In this document: positions 24,341 to 33,105 of the stretch, one piece after another | How the letters are laid out: every line of letters starts with the position of its first letter | Numbering within the stretch: position 1 is the first letter of the stretch | Source: JBFMDN01 sp040753915 | GTDB taxonomy: Bacteria; Desulfobacterota; Desulfomonilia; Desulfomonilales; Desulfomonilaceae | DNA length: 44,276 bases | NCBI GenBank assembly: GCA_040753915.1 | Contig: JBFMDN010000047.1 | Span: 1 to 44,276 of the forward strand | Direction: 5' to 3' | Notes under the pieces: generated by a model | Database searches by the model: none | Seen by the model: only the letters and a program-made list of their open reading frames with translations | Told to the model about the DNA's origin: nothing | Made by a program: the position numbers and the translations under genes

Positions 24341-25480
24341 CTAGAATAGCCGCCGCGCTATCGTCATTTTCTCGGCCTCTTTCGCTCCTTCGTAGATCTC
24401 GAGAATCTTCGCGTCTCGATAGAACCGTTGAACATCGTATTCGTCAATGTATCCATAACCACCATGCATCTGGAGGGCCTTGTCACACACCCATACGGCC
24501 ATTTCTCCTGCAAAGTATTTCGCCATGGCATTGAGCTTCGGATCCGTCCTTCCCTGATCCACGAGCCATGCGGCCTTGTACGTGAGCGTGCGAGCCAATT
24601 CAATCTTGGTAGCCATCTCTGCAAGCTGGAACTGAATAGCCTGATTTGTGGCAAGAGGACGACCGAAGGTCTTGCGCTCCTGCACATATTTGATTGCCTT
24701 ATCCAGAGCACCCTGCGCCAGCCCCACTCCCTGAGCTGCAACCATGGTCCGAGTCGCGTCGAAGAACTCCATGAGTTGATAGAAGCCTTTTCCTTCATCT
24801 CCAATCAGGTTCTCCTGAGGAACCCGCACATCTTCGAACGAGACTTCCGCAGTGTCGCTGGCCCTAATTCCCATTTTTCCCTTGATCTTGTTCACCTTCA
24901 CCCCGGGCCGGTCGGATTCGATCAGGATAATGCTCTGCCGGGCGTGACGAGGTTCAGCCTCGGGATTCGTGACGCAAAGTGTGCACATGAAATCGCACAC
25001 TGTGCCGTTGGTGATAAACATCTTGGTGCCGTTTATCACGTAATCGTTACCGTCCTTTACAGCACGCGTACGTATTCCTGCTACGTCCGTTCCCGCGTCC
25101 GGCTCGGTAAAAGCTCCTGCAGAAATGGCTTCTCCGTTTACGAGTCGAGGCAAGTACTTGCGCTTCTGCTCGTCAGAGGCAAAAAACACGATGTGCTCCG
25201 AACCGAAGATGGAAGATATAACGCACAGGCACAGTCCCAGATCGATCCTGCTCAGTTGCTCCGTGATAAGCGCCTGCTCGAGAAATCCCATTCCCGGGCC
25301 ACCGTACTCCTCAGGGATGATGGCACCCACGAGGCCGGCCTCACAAGCTTTTTGCCATATCTCCCGGCCATACTTCTCTTCACGGTCGTACTCCTGGGCC
25401 ACAGGCGCCATCTCATTGACCGCGAACCTGTAGGCCGTATCCTGTATCATCCGTTGTTCTTCAGTCAGATCGAAATCCAT
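24341..25480 (-). CDS. Acyl-CoA dehydrogenase (second copy)
   Basis: A 379-residue FAD enzyme with the complete family pattern: MDFDLTEEQRMIQDTAYRFA start, FTEPDAGTDVAGIRT, YVINGTKMFITNG, the RKTFGRPLATNQAIQFQLA helix and ALQMHGGYGYIDEY. The catalytic base is Glu364 in EIYEGAKE, as in short- and medium-chain enzymes and unlike the cyclohexanecarboxyl-CoA enzymes that use Asp. It shares little beyond the family pattern with the copy at 519-1688, so the substrates probably differ. GGAG stands 9 bases before the ATG. It is monocistronic or downstream of the Memo-like gene across a 234-base gap, and it would deliver electrons to EtfAB. Confidence 0.93.
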   Translation of the reverse strand: MDFDLTEEQRMIQDTAYRFAVNEMAPVAQEYDREEKYGREIWQKACEAGLVGAIIPEEYGGPGMGFLEQALITEQLSRIDLGLCLCVISSIFGSEHIVFFASDEQKRKYLPRLVNGEAISAGAFTEPDAGTDVAGIRTRAVKDGNDYVINGTKMFITNGTVCDFMCTLCVTNPEAEPRHARQSIILIESDRPGVKVNKIKGKMGIRASDTAEVSFEDVRVPQENLIGDEGKGFYQLMEFFDATRTMVAAQGVGLAQGALDKAIKYVQERKTFGRPLATNQAIQFQLAEMATKIELARTLTYKAAWLVDQGRTDPKLNAMAKYFAGEMAVWVCDKALQMHGGYGYIDEYDVQRFYRDAKILEIYEGAKEAEKMTIARRLF

Positions 25481-25714
25481 TGCCCAACTCCTGTGGATTT
25501 ACATTCGAACCGTCAAGCGCTCAGTCTGTGCTGTGACAAGAATCTTTTCCGGGGAATCGCTTTGCTCTCAACGAATCCGAGCCCGACAAACAGTTTTCCC
25601 CCTTGCATAGAGACAAACCTCTATCCTGACGCAGCGCTCCGCTCCACCTTATCGGTTCATTCTTTGCGTACCTTCATACGCGAGAGCATCGAACCCGTCA
25701 ACGGAAATCATATT

Positions 25715-26551
25715 TCAATAGACGATAGCTGCGTACCCTACAAAGCTGGAACCGGGAATGACATCGTAGCTCGTATAGTATTCCAGCAACCTGCCATTCT
25801 CGACGCCGTGCCGATCTACCGACGCGATCACGGCTGCGATAGGACCAGGAGAGCACGAATTGTGGCGATTACGTGCGTCTTCCAGCACTCCTTGGGCATC
25901 CATGGCCAACGCCTTGTCGATCAGCGCTTTGTCGTTTTCGTCTTTGACCCACTGAACTGCGGCAGGACCGGTTCCCTTGGGAACGAAACCGTAATTCGGG
26001 CCATAATGCGTTAAATCCGCGGATCCGACAAAGATCGCAGAGAGTCTCTTCTGTCCCAGAACCTCGTCCAGCGCTGATCCGAGATCGATGGCTTTCGCTG
26101 ACGAGGGAGCATGGACGGCCAGGACAGGGACTCTTGGGAAGAAGTGTTTCACAAACGGGAGCATAACTTCCACGGTGTTATCGTTGAACCCTGCTCCAGC
26201 CCGAACAGCGCGGCCTTGCTCAACTAGGTCTTTTGCCGTCTGCGCATCAAGATCCAACACCCCGAGGGGAGTTTCCCATCCATCGTCGGTATAGATCACG
26301 GGATGTCTGTCACCCGGCAAATGGCCGCCGTATATGACCACCCGATCGGGCGTGCCCGCCCCCGCCAGAGTTGAGATCACCCGAGCTGCTGCTCTCCCGG
26401 AGAAGGCCCATCCTGCATGAGGGGCCACTCCTCCAACCCACGTGCCAGTGGGAGGGGTGAACCCCGCGAGGAACTCCCCGATTTCCTGGGAACAGTCGTG
26501 AGCTGATGCAGGGTACCATCCCCGAGGTAGAATTCTCTTCCGAATACCCAT
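25715..26551 (-). CDS. Memo-family protein (AmmeMemoRadiSam system protein B)
   Basis: A 278-residue protein of the Memo family, whose fold resembles extradiol dioxygenases. The expected metal ligands are visible: His45 in PHAGWAFSG, His77 in GGHLPG and Cys233 in SCSPGPIAA. The SADLTHYGPNYGF motif is also typical. One deviation is visible: the conserved EHS(L/I)EV segment reads DNTVEVMLPF here, lacking the histidine. In bacteria the gene usually accompanies AMMECR1 and a radical SAM gene; neither is in this window. AGGAGGT precedes the ATG by 6 bases. The regulator gene 198 bases upstream runs in the same direction. Function unestablished. Confidence 0.87.
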   Translation of the reverse strand: MGIRKRILPRGWYPASAHDCSQEIGEFLAGFTPPTGTWVGGVAPHAGWAFSGRAAARVISTLAGAGTPDRVVIYGGHLPGDRHPVIYTDDGWETPLGVLDLDAQTAKDLVEQGRAVRAGAGFNDNTVEVMLPFVKHFFPRVPVLAVHAPSSAKAIDLGSALDEVLGQKRLSAIFVGSADLTHYGPNYGFVPKGTGPAAVQWVKDENDKALIDKALAMDAQGVLEDARNRHNSCSPGPIAAVIASVDRHGVENGRLLEYYTSYDVIPGSSFVGYAAIVY

Positions 26552-26749
26552 TCGAACACCTCCTCGAGGTCAATAACGCAATGGTTGTCTTGGACGATTC
26601 AACCAACCCGTCAAGCATCCGGAGCAGGGAGGACAAACGACGCAATCACCTGTTCGCCGACGGACTCTTTGCCACAGCCTCTCGATCTTGCAGGCCTTCT
26701 CTAACCAAGCCCCTCGTTTTTGCTCCAGACGATCCCTATTCAATCGCGA

Positions 26750-28060
26750 TCAGCGGATTTTTGTCCACAGAAGTCTCGCCACAGAAGGGCCTGGATTATG
26801 CCATTGGGTGGGAATGTCCAAAGTGAGATAGATCACGTCCCCTTCTCGGAGCTCATACACTGTGCCGTCAACCGTCATGCTCGGGCTACCTTCCAACACG
26901 TAGCCCATTTCTTCGCCCTTGTGAATAAAGAAGTGGGACGAGAGCTTCGTATCCGGCGCAATCTCGATGAGAAACGGCTCGGCCCTCGTCTCGAGGTCCA
27001 CCGGGGTCAGGACTCGCGCAATCACGGCCTCGGAACTGATCCCCTCCAATTTCACCTGCGAGGATTCCGATGCCGGGAATACGAATCTTTTCTTCCGGTT
27101 CCGTCGAGTGTGAAGCAGTGAGCTTACATCTATGGATAAGACCTCCGCTATCTTCAGCAGCGCAGGCAATGAAGGGTAAATGAGGCTACTTTCCACCTGC
27201 GAGATGGTGCTGGGGGTCACTCCCACCAAGCGGGCCAGCTCCGTTTGAGAAAAGCCCCGTTTCATGCGTATCTTTCTGAGCCGTGCTCCCAACTCCACAG
27301 GTCCTGTAGCCCGTTGCTCGTCGTCGAACGTGACGGTATGGTCCCGTGTCCAATACGTGAACGGCTTCTGAAGATTGTCGAGACTGCGATTCTCGGCCTT
27401 CAGCACGCTCAATGACGTGGTACCTCGCTTGATGGAGAGATCGATGGCCACTTGAGCTATCTGGTTGATCTGAGCCTTTAGCTTGGAAGAATGGGCGTTC
27501 TTCTCCATAATCCAGTAGGCCACTGTATTGAGCTCGTACAGCCGAGGACAAGAATGACCGTAGAATTGGACGATCTGGTCTTCCCCTCCCCATAGCTCTT
27601 GCATGCCAGTTATGCTCTCGAACACGAAGCGGACGTCTCCGCTCATTCCGGCATGCACGCCGTAGAGAGCATCCATGACCTGGTTTATCTGGCGAGGCTC
27701 GTCCACTCTGACAATTCTGCAGGGCCATTCAGGCCTCGCTTCGTAGTAGAAGCGGAGAAACACGTCTGAGCCCGCGCCTTTTCCCCACGTGAAACAATCC
27801 AGTACCGTCAGGCCGGGGTATTGAGCTACTGGCCCGAGCTTTTCCAGGATGTTGCGCGGCGACCGATCGAAGCTCACGTAAATGATGGGCTTGTTATCGG
27901 CCTGAGAAGCTTTCATGAAATTGAAACAGAAGACCCAAGCCAGACTTCCGGCGTCGTCATGCCAGACGACATTGTCACCGATGAACAACCCTCCCAGGAG
28001 GATATCAAGGCGGTTCACGCCTGAGCCTATGGCGTGAGGCTGCGGAATGCTTGAGGTCAT
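26750..28060 (-). CDS. Degenerate KaiC-like domain fused to XRE HTH and cupin
   Basis: A 436-residue three-part regulator. Residues 1-245 follow the RecA/KaiC pattern (GVNRLDILLGG, then a strand, PIIYVSFDRSPRNIL, and RFVFESITGM where the Walker B strand should be). The Walker A position, however, reads VVWHDDAGSLAW instead of a GxxxxGK(T/S) loop, and the Walker B aspartate is a Glu. Residues 256-312 are a Cro/C1-type helix-turn-helix (KRGFSQTELARLVGVTPSTI). Residues 362-433 form a cupin barrel (SHFFIHKGEEMGYVLEG). It should bind DNA and sense a ligand through the cupin; the KaiC-like part may sense a nucleotide or only mediate assembly. AGGGTGAT precedes the ATG. The Memo-like gene lies downstream. 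Confidence 0.8.
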   Translation of the reverse strand: MTSSIPQPHAIGSGVNRLDILLGGLFIGDNVVWHDDAGSLAWVFCFNFMKASQADNKPIIYVSFDRSPRNILEKLGPVAQYPGLTVLDCFTWGKGAGSDVFLRFYYEARPEWPCRIVRVDEPRQINQVMDALYGVHAGMSGDVRFVFESITGMQELWGGEDQIVQFYGHSCPRLYELNTVAYWIMEKNAHSSKLKAQINQIAQVAIDLSIKRGTTSLSVLKAENRSLDNLQKPFTYWTRDHTVTFDDEQRATGPVELGARLRKIRMKRGFSQTELARLVGVTPSTISQVESSLIYPSLPALLKIAEVLSIDVSSLLHTRRNRKKRFVFPASESSQVKLEGISSEAVIARVLTPVDLETRAEPFLIEIAPDTKLSSHFFIHKGEEMGYVLEGSPSMTVDGTVYELREGDVIYLTLDIPTQWHNPGPSVARLLWTKIR

Positions 28061-28428
28061 ACCATCACCCTATTAGACCGAGATTATTGGCGTACGCGAA
28101 AGCCCCCGCTTCAGCCTACGGTAATCCCCGCGGCCTGTCAAGGTTAGGGGGACTAATCAAAGACACTTCTGAACCCAATTGGTAAGCTATGCCCAACCCA
28201 TGGGAAGGATGGCTACCCGTCTTCCAGAACCACCATGGCTGGCTGGACCAACAATCCTCGAAGGCTCGACAGTCTCCTCCTTTGCGGTTGCCACGTCTCA
28301 TGGCGGCTGATACAGTACCGGCCGCTGTCGGCAGGCTCGAGTCTGAGGACACGCGCAGCGCCGCACTTAACACCTCTCCAGGCGAACTCCAAGAATCGGC
28401 TCATGTGAAAGTAGCGAGGTATTGCGCC
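28061..28428. other. Divergent intergenic region before efflux pseudogene
   Basis: No gene is recognised in these 368 bases. The left end should carry the promoter of the minus-strand regulator. A plus-strand frame from 28189 is open into the pseudogene but has no protein character before 28429. Confidence 0.4.
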
Positions 28429-28849
28429 ATGCGGAATCCTGGATGGCTTTTCGCTCTCGGTCTGGTTGTCGCTATTTTTGGCTTCTTCGCGCTTGCCAAG
28501 AGCAGCCGACACAAAAGAGACTGCGTCAGCCTGAGGTGACGGTAGCTCTCCCCATTCAACAGGAGGTCACGAGATATCTAGAATGTACGGGCACCAAGGC
28601 TCCTCTCAAGTCTGTAGACATTCGGGCACGAGTCCCTGGATTCCTTACAAAAATATGCTTCGAGCCAAGGGCCAAGGTGAAAGCGGGGGATCTCCTCTTC
28701 GTGATCGATCCCAGGCAGTACGAAGCAACAGTCAAAGAGGCCAACGGGAATGTGGCTGCGCGGAAGGCGGAGTTCAAGCTTGCCCAGACCGAGCTGGAAA
28801 TTAGTAGACAGTTAGAGAGCAAGGAAGCGATCAGTGCCCTTAGTACACG
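28429..28849 (+). pseudogene. Truncated, frameshifted RND/HlyD membrane-fusion protein
   Basis: The N-terminal anchor (MRNPGWLFALGLVVAIFGFF) is in one frame and stops at 28539. The continuation lies in the +1 frame: PEVTVALPIQQEVTRYLE, KSVDIRARVPGFL and KVKAGDLLFVIDPRQYEA are classic for the periplasmic adaptor of an RND efflux pump. A frameshift between about 28500 and 28535 separates the two parts. Similarity ends at KEAISALSTR, where the inverted-repeat island begins at 28850. About two thirds of the adaptor, the pump and the outer-membrane factor are missing. The gene is dead, probably through insertion of the island plus deletion. Confidence 0.82.
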
Positions 28850-29223
28850 ATTTCATAAGTACGGTTACGTATCTCAGGGTTATTAAGAAGAGGAATGATG
28901 GTGATTATTGATTGCTTCATGCCCCGTAGGGGCATACCATGAGTAGCCGTGGGTTTCAACCCACGGAAGGAAAGAACCGACAAGGGGGGACCCTGACGGG
29001 GTCCACCATGTAAGTGCAGGAGAGCCAAGGCTCCTTCATGATCGGTTCCTCTACCTGGCGATGAGAATCCTCTTGGTCGACCCTTTCAGGGTCGGTTGGT
29101 GGTTGTGCCGTGCCGAACCACAGGTTGAAATCCCGCGTCTCGCGGGGCTACTGAAGGTGCGCTCCTTCAGAGCGCAAACCTCCAACTGAGTCGAGGCAGA
29201 ATACGTGACCGCAATTATGAAAT
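28850..29223. mobile_element. 374-base palindrome-rich island with 23-base terminal inverted repeats
   Basis: The left end (28850-28872, starting ATTTCATAAGTACGG) and right end (29201-29223, ending AATTATGAAAT) are inverted repeats matching at 20 of 23 bases. Between them are short palindromes of a kind widely seen as dispersed repeats: GCCCCGTAGGGGC, CCGTGGGTTTCAACCCACGG, GACCCTGACGGGGTC, CGACCCTTTCAGGGTCG and GTGCGCTCCTTCAGAGCGCA. No protein is encoded, so it looks like a non-autonomous element moved in trans. It cuts the efflux pseudogene on its left and ends 7 bases from the stop of the DUF3124 gene on its right. No target duplication is obvious. Confidence 0.75.
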
Positions 29224-29229
29224 CCTCTA

Positions 29230-29706
29230 CTAAGGGGATTGCACTGTAACAGGCACTCCCTGTGTAACAAACGATATACCGAGACCTGACCGGGTGGTTA
29301 TCATGATTCCCTCTATAAGCGGCTGATTCACGGGCTTTGTCGATGACCATCGCACGAGGAAGCTCGGTCCAGGTCCACCGGTTACGTCGTGCTCTTCCAC
29401 GATGACGTGCTTCGACGACAAGGCCGAAAGAAGCAGCGGTTGCTTCAGAAATTCCTTCACAAGACGACCGGATGAATCGTGGTACGCTATGGACAAAACC
29501 TCAATAGTGTTGGCAGGGTCAGTGTTTCGGACCATCAGAGTAGTAGTCAGGTTGAGTTGATGGCTCTTCGGCCCTCCATACACGTGTGAGTACACAGGCA
29601 CGTACACAGTCTGGGAGGATTTCCTTGCGAGCTCCTCTGCTGCGCTGGTTGCGGTGCACAGAAAGGCCGTTACCAAGAGAAACAGCGATACACTTCGCAC
29701 GATCAT
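29230..29706 (-). CDS. DUF3124 family exported protein
   Basis: A 158-residue protein with a signal peptide (MIVRSVSLFLLVTAFLCTATSA). The DUF3124 pattern follows: VYVPVYSHVYGG, LTTTLMVRNTD, IEVLSIAYHDSSGRLVKEFL, then SKHVIVEEHDVTGGPGPSFLVRW and IEGIMITTRSG. The mature part should be a beta-rich periplasmic or lipid-associated domain of unknown function. The frame is open 21 codons further upstream, but the ATG at 29706 starts the signal peptide and has GGAGGG nearby. The repeat island ends 7 bases past the stop codon. Confidence 0.85.
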   Translation of the reverse strand: MIVRSVSLFLLVTAFLCTATSAAEELARKSSQTVYVPVYSHVYGGPKSHQLNLTTTLMVRNTDPANTIEVLSIAYHDSSGRLVKEFLKQPLLLSALSSKHVIVEEHDVTGGPGPSFLVRWSSTKPVNQPLIEGIMITTRSGLGISFVTQGVPVTVQSP

Positions 29707-29783
29707 TTCATGTCCCTCCGTATTGACACCGGAGATGACGCGTCGCCTTGAAAGGGAAGCGCCACTCACGATAGTATTTCTCT

Positions 29784-29812
29784 GTCACAGGATCTCTCGC
29801 GCGTGATATACT
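29784..29812 (+). promoter_or_regulatory. Extended -10 promoter for the PilZ-like gene
   Basis: TGATATACT gives an extended -10 element with TATACT at 29807-29812. A weak -35 (GTCACA, 29784-29789) lies 17 bases upstream. The predicted start is near 29819, 25 bases before the ATG of the next gene. Confidence 0.5.
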
Positions 29813-29843
29813 CGGATGTCGCGACTTACGCAAGGAGTTGCTC

Positions 29844-30596
29844 ATGCCGAATCAAGACCCTCCGACCCGAGAGATGGTTCAGAAGCTCAAAGAAGGAATG
29901 GATGAGAGTTCGCTCCTTCAAGAGTACAACCTTTCTGAGGAAAAACTCCAGGCTCTCCTTGACGAGCTCTTTGACGCGAGTTTCTCAACCCGACAGGATG
30001 AGACGAATGAATCGGCTGGCATGCGGGCTATCGAGGCTGAAGAAATCATCAGGGATATCAGGCGGGGTCTTAACGAAGCGGAACTGAAATTGAAATACGA
30101 GCTTTCATCAGGAGCACTAGCCAAGACGGTCAAGTTGCTTCTCGATGGAGATCATTTGAATCGAGGAGACCTTTCCAAAGGAGCCGTACCGTATGAAGAG
30201 GTAGTCGACATGGGGAAGTCCAGGCTCTTGGAACGATATTATCTCGATTTCGGTTTGCCCGTCGTCGACGTGGACTTCCCGGACGTGGCAGGCACGGTGA
30301 GAGATCTCACTACAAAAGGACTGGGAACTACCGGCATCCGTGCCTCGATTGACGAAATCAAGACTCTCCGTATTCAACATCCCCGCTTCGTGTTTCTCAA
30401 GTCTTTCACGTTTCGAGCCAAGTGTAGATGGGTAAAGGACGTGGACTGTGGCGGAAAAGCGATCGCGGGATTCGAGATAGTCTCGATGTCGGATGAGGAC
30501 ACGGACCAACTGCGCAAGCTGGTAAAGCTTCTCAGGTTTTATGCGGTTTCGACCGCCCGCAGTCCGGTGACGGATCCGGAAAGCTCTTCTCCATAA
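29844..30596 (+). CDS. Protein with two helical repeats and a PilZ-like C-terminus
   Basis: A 250-residue cytoplasmic protein. Two similar helical units are visible, at about 9-45 (VQKLKEGMDESSLLQEYNLS) and about 66-100 (IIRDIRRGLNEAELKLKYEL). Each follows a pattern I know from other delta proteins, I-x-x-I-R-x-G-M-x-x-x-x-L-x-x-K-Y-x-L-S. The C-terminal part (about 190-240: TFRAKCRWVKD, AGFEIVSMSDEDTDQLRKLV) resembles the end of a PilZ domain, but the RxxxR arm that binds cyclic di-GMP is not clear. It may be a signalling adaptor. AAGGAG lies 7 bases before the ATG; a TTG two codons earlier is also in frame. A chemoreceptor gene follows after 325 bases. Confidence 0.75.
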   Translation: MPNQDPPTREMVQKLKEGMDESSLLQEYNLSEEKLQALLDELFDASFSTRQDETNESAGMRAIEAEEIIRDIRRGLNEAELKLKYELSSGALAKTVKLLLDGDHLNRGDLSKGAVPYEEVVDMGKSRLLERYYLDFGLPVVDVDFPDVAGTVRDLTTKGLGTTGIRASIDEIKTLRIQHPRFVFLKSFTFRAKCRWVKDVDCGGKAIAGFEIVSMSDEDTDQLRKLVKLLRFYAVSTARSPVTDPESSSP

Positions 30597-30921
30597 CATT
30601 CGTTCGGTGTTCGATTGCGGAAAGTCCAGCCCCACTTCGGACAAAGCTTCGAAGTAGGATAGACTATGTTTGGTGTCAGTCGCCCCCTCGGACAGGTAGT
30701 CCTTTCGGCGACAACACGGAGTTCTCAGAAGATCGAGCTTCTTGGTGCTTCGCAGTCATTCGCGGACTCTCGAGTGGCTTGCGAGGAGGTGCGGAAGAAA
30801 GAGGTCTTCGAATCCAACCGATCAAGAGACCTCGTCCCAGGGCGCGGACATTTCATGACGCAGGTAGCTCGCGGCATCCGAGCCGTAGTGATTCATCCAA
30901 CTGTGAGAAGGAGGGCAAGCA
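30597..30921. other. Intergenic region before the chemoreceptor gene
   Basis: No gene or hairpin is recognised. Two plus-strand frames are open but carry no domain. The right end holds GGAGG, the ribosome site for the TTG start of the chemoreceptor. Confidence 0.45.
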
Positions 30922-32979
30922 TTGTTCAATTTCTTTACTCGAAAGCTTGCTGGCGGTCTGGTGCTTTCTCATGTAGCCTTAGCCGTAATTCCCATAATAA
31001 TTCTAGGGCTTGTGGCATTTAAGAGCTCCAGATCGGCCTTGGAGAGCAAAGAGTATGAAAAACTCGCCGCCGGCCGAGATTCGAAAAAGCGGGACCTCAT
31101 GTCGTATTTGCTCGACACCCTGCAGAAGATCGAATTCTTGGCTTCAAGCTCTGCGGCGGAGGCGGCTGTACAAGAGCTCACAACGTACCATCGAGATACT
31201 CGCCCTTCGCCAGAGGCTGATTTCAATGTGCATTCGACCGAATACGCCGAATTGTACAAAAAAATTGACGGCTTTTTTGAACGCTTTCTTACGGTAAACA
31301 ATCCTTCGATCTCGGGTTATCGTGACATCCTCCTTATCGACCGCGAGGGAAGGGTCATGTACACCTCTGCCAGACTCGCCGATCTTGGAACGAATCTGGC
31401 GAAGGGACCTCTGACAGCCAGCAATCTGGCAGGACTCTGGAAAAAGGTGATCGCATCCAGCAAGTCGGCGATGACGGATTATGCAGAGTACGAGCCCGCC
31501 AAGGGGCCTGCAGCCTTCTTGGGAGTCCCTGTTTCCGACGAGGGAAAGGCCGTCAAAGGGGTTCTCGTCCTTCGGTTGGGACTTGAGAAAATCGATTCAC
31601 TGTTCAATGTGGCCATGACGCCCAACGAGATCGTCCGCACCTTTCTCGTAGGACAGGATCTTACCATACGCTCCGATCCCGGCTCGATCGAGGAAGGAAA
31701 CGTTTTCGGAAAGCAGGTGCAAAATCCATTTGTTTCTAAGGCTCTTTCAGGAGTTACAGGCGCGGAGGCTGCATTAACCTCCTCCGGAAATTGGCAACCA
31801 ACGGCCTATTCTCCCGTGGGCCTCAAGGACCACCCCGGCCTGGCAACCGATTTCGACTGGGCCATCCTCGTGGAGGCCGACCATGAACAGGCCTTCGCTG
31901 CTATCTATTCCATACGTAATCGCATCGCGCTCATTGCAGTTATCGTTGGCGTGATTGCCGTCCTCGTAGCGTACCTGATGGGCAGGTGGATCTCACGCCC
32001 TGTCACCAGGGCGGCGGAATCGATCGTCCGCATTGCCGATGGGGACCTGACTGGCGAGCTTCCGCAGACCAAGAGGCGAGACGAGCTCGGTGCTTTGCTC
32101 AAAGCCGTCGGGAAGCTTTCTCGAAACATGCGACGCCAGACCACCTCGTTATTGGATGGCATAGATGTCTTGGGAGGAGCTGCTTCCGAATTGGCTACCA
32201 TGATGACGGAAATGTCGGCCAACGCCGCTCAGACCTCGACAGCGGTTTCGGAGACCACTTCTACAGCAGAACAGGTCAAAATTGCAGCGAAACTCGTGAG
32301 TGAAAAGGCCAAGAGCGTGGCCCTGAGCGCCCAAAAGGCAGCAGCGGTCTCCTTGGAGGGAACCAGGGCAACTGAAGACATTACGAGCAGAATGCATCTC
32401 ATAAGAGACCAGATGGACACAATCGGTCAGACCGTCGTGCACCTGAGTGACCAGAGCAGGGCCATAGAAGAGATCACCGGAACAGTTCAGGATCTGGCCG
32501 ATCAGTCCAATCTCTTGGCGGTCAACGCGTCAATCGAGGCGGCTAGGGCCGGCGATCGAGGTAAGGGATTCTCAGTCGTGGCTCAGGAAATAAGGAGCCT
32601 GGCAGAAGAATCTAGACGAGCCACGGACCAGATCCGGGCTCTCCTGGAGGATACCCGCAATGCCGTCAGTGCCGTGGTTATGGCCACGGAACAAGGCATC
32701 AAAGCGGTCGAAACGGGAGTCGAGCAATCGGTCGTATCCAGGACTTCGATCGAAGCTTTGGCCGAGAGTGTAAACAAGTCCGCTGAGGAGGCGGCAGTCA
32801 TCGAAACTTCGAGCGAGCAACAACATTACGGTGTCGATCAGTTGGCGTTGGCTATGGTGAGTATCGACTCGGCGACAAAGCAGAATCTCGAAGTGACTGG
32901 AAAGCTTCAGGCTTCGATCACGCGTCTCGAGGACCTGGGGCAGTCTTTGAAATCAATGGTCGCAGTCTTCAAATTGTGA
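30922..32979 (+). CDS. Methyl-accepting chemotaxis protein
   Basis: A 685-residue inner-membrane receptor. Order: first membrane helix (about 12-33), a large periplasmic sensor of the double-Cache kind (about 35-330, with SGYRDILLIDREGRVMYTS), second membrane helix (about 332-354), HAMP (about 355-410) and the cytoplasmic coiled coil. The signalling tip near 515-550 reads DLADQSNLLAVNASIEAARA, close to the standard sequence, so it should couple to CheA and CheW. No C-terminal pentapeptide for CheR tethering is seen. The ligand is unknown. The start is TTG (residues MFNFFTRKL) with GGAGG upstream. No che genes are nearby. Confidence 0.92.
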   Translation: MFNFFTRKLAGGLVLSHVALAVIPIIILGLVAFKSSRSALESKEYEKLAAGRDSKKRDLMSYLLDTLQKIEFLASSSAAEAAVQELTTYHRDTRPSPEADFNVHSTEYAELYKKIDGFFERFLTVNNPSISGYRDILLIDREGRVMYTSARLADLGTNLAKGPLTASNLAGLWKKVIASSKSAMTDYAEYEPAKGPAAFLGVPVSDEGKAVKGVLVLRLGLEKIDSLFNVAMTPNEIVRTFLVGQDLTIRSDPGSIEEGNVFGKQVQNPFVSKALSGVTGAEAALTSSGNWQPTAYSPVGLKDHPGLATDFDWAILVEADHEQAFAAIYSIRNRIALIAVIVGVIAVLVAYLMGRWISRPVTRAAESIVRIADGDLTGELPQTKRRDELGALLKAVGKLSRNMRRQTTSLLDGIDVLGGAASELATMMTEMSANAAQTSTAVSETTSTAEQVKIAAKLVSEKAKSVALSAQKAAAVSLEGTRATEDITSRMHLIRDQMDTIGQTVVHLSDQSRAIEEITGTVQDLADQSNLLAVNASIEAARAGDRGKGFSVVAQEIRSLAEESRRATDQIRALLEDTRNAVSAVVMATEQGIKAVETGVEQSVVSRTSIEALAESVNKSAEEAAVIETSSEQQHYGVDQLALAMVSIDSATKQNLEVTGKLQASITRLEDLGQSLKSMVAVFKL

Positions 32980-33105
32980 CAACCAATGCCTAAACGAAAC
33001 GATCGTGGCACGCGACCGGCAGTCTCTCCCACGGCGGTATCACAACAGTCTGCGAGAGAACTATCCGGTCGACCAGCCGCCGTCGCGCCATAGTGAAGGA
33101 TTGTC

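Noticed and set aside
24428..26014. Long plus-strand open frame of 528 codons
   Set aside because: It is opposite the second acyl-CoA dehydrogenase and the Memo-like gene, both well supported, and shows no protein motif.
28900..29200. Repeated short palindromes considered as a CRISPR array
   Set aside because: The palindromes differ from one another and are not separated by equal-sized spacers, so this is a cluster of REP-like elements, not CRISPR.
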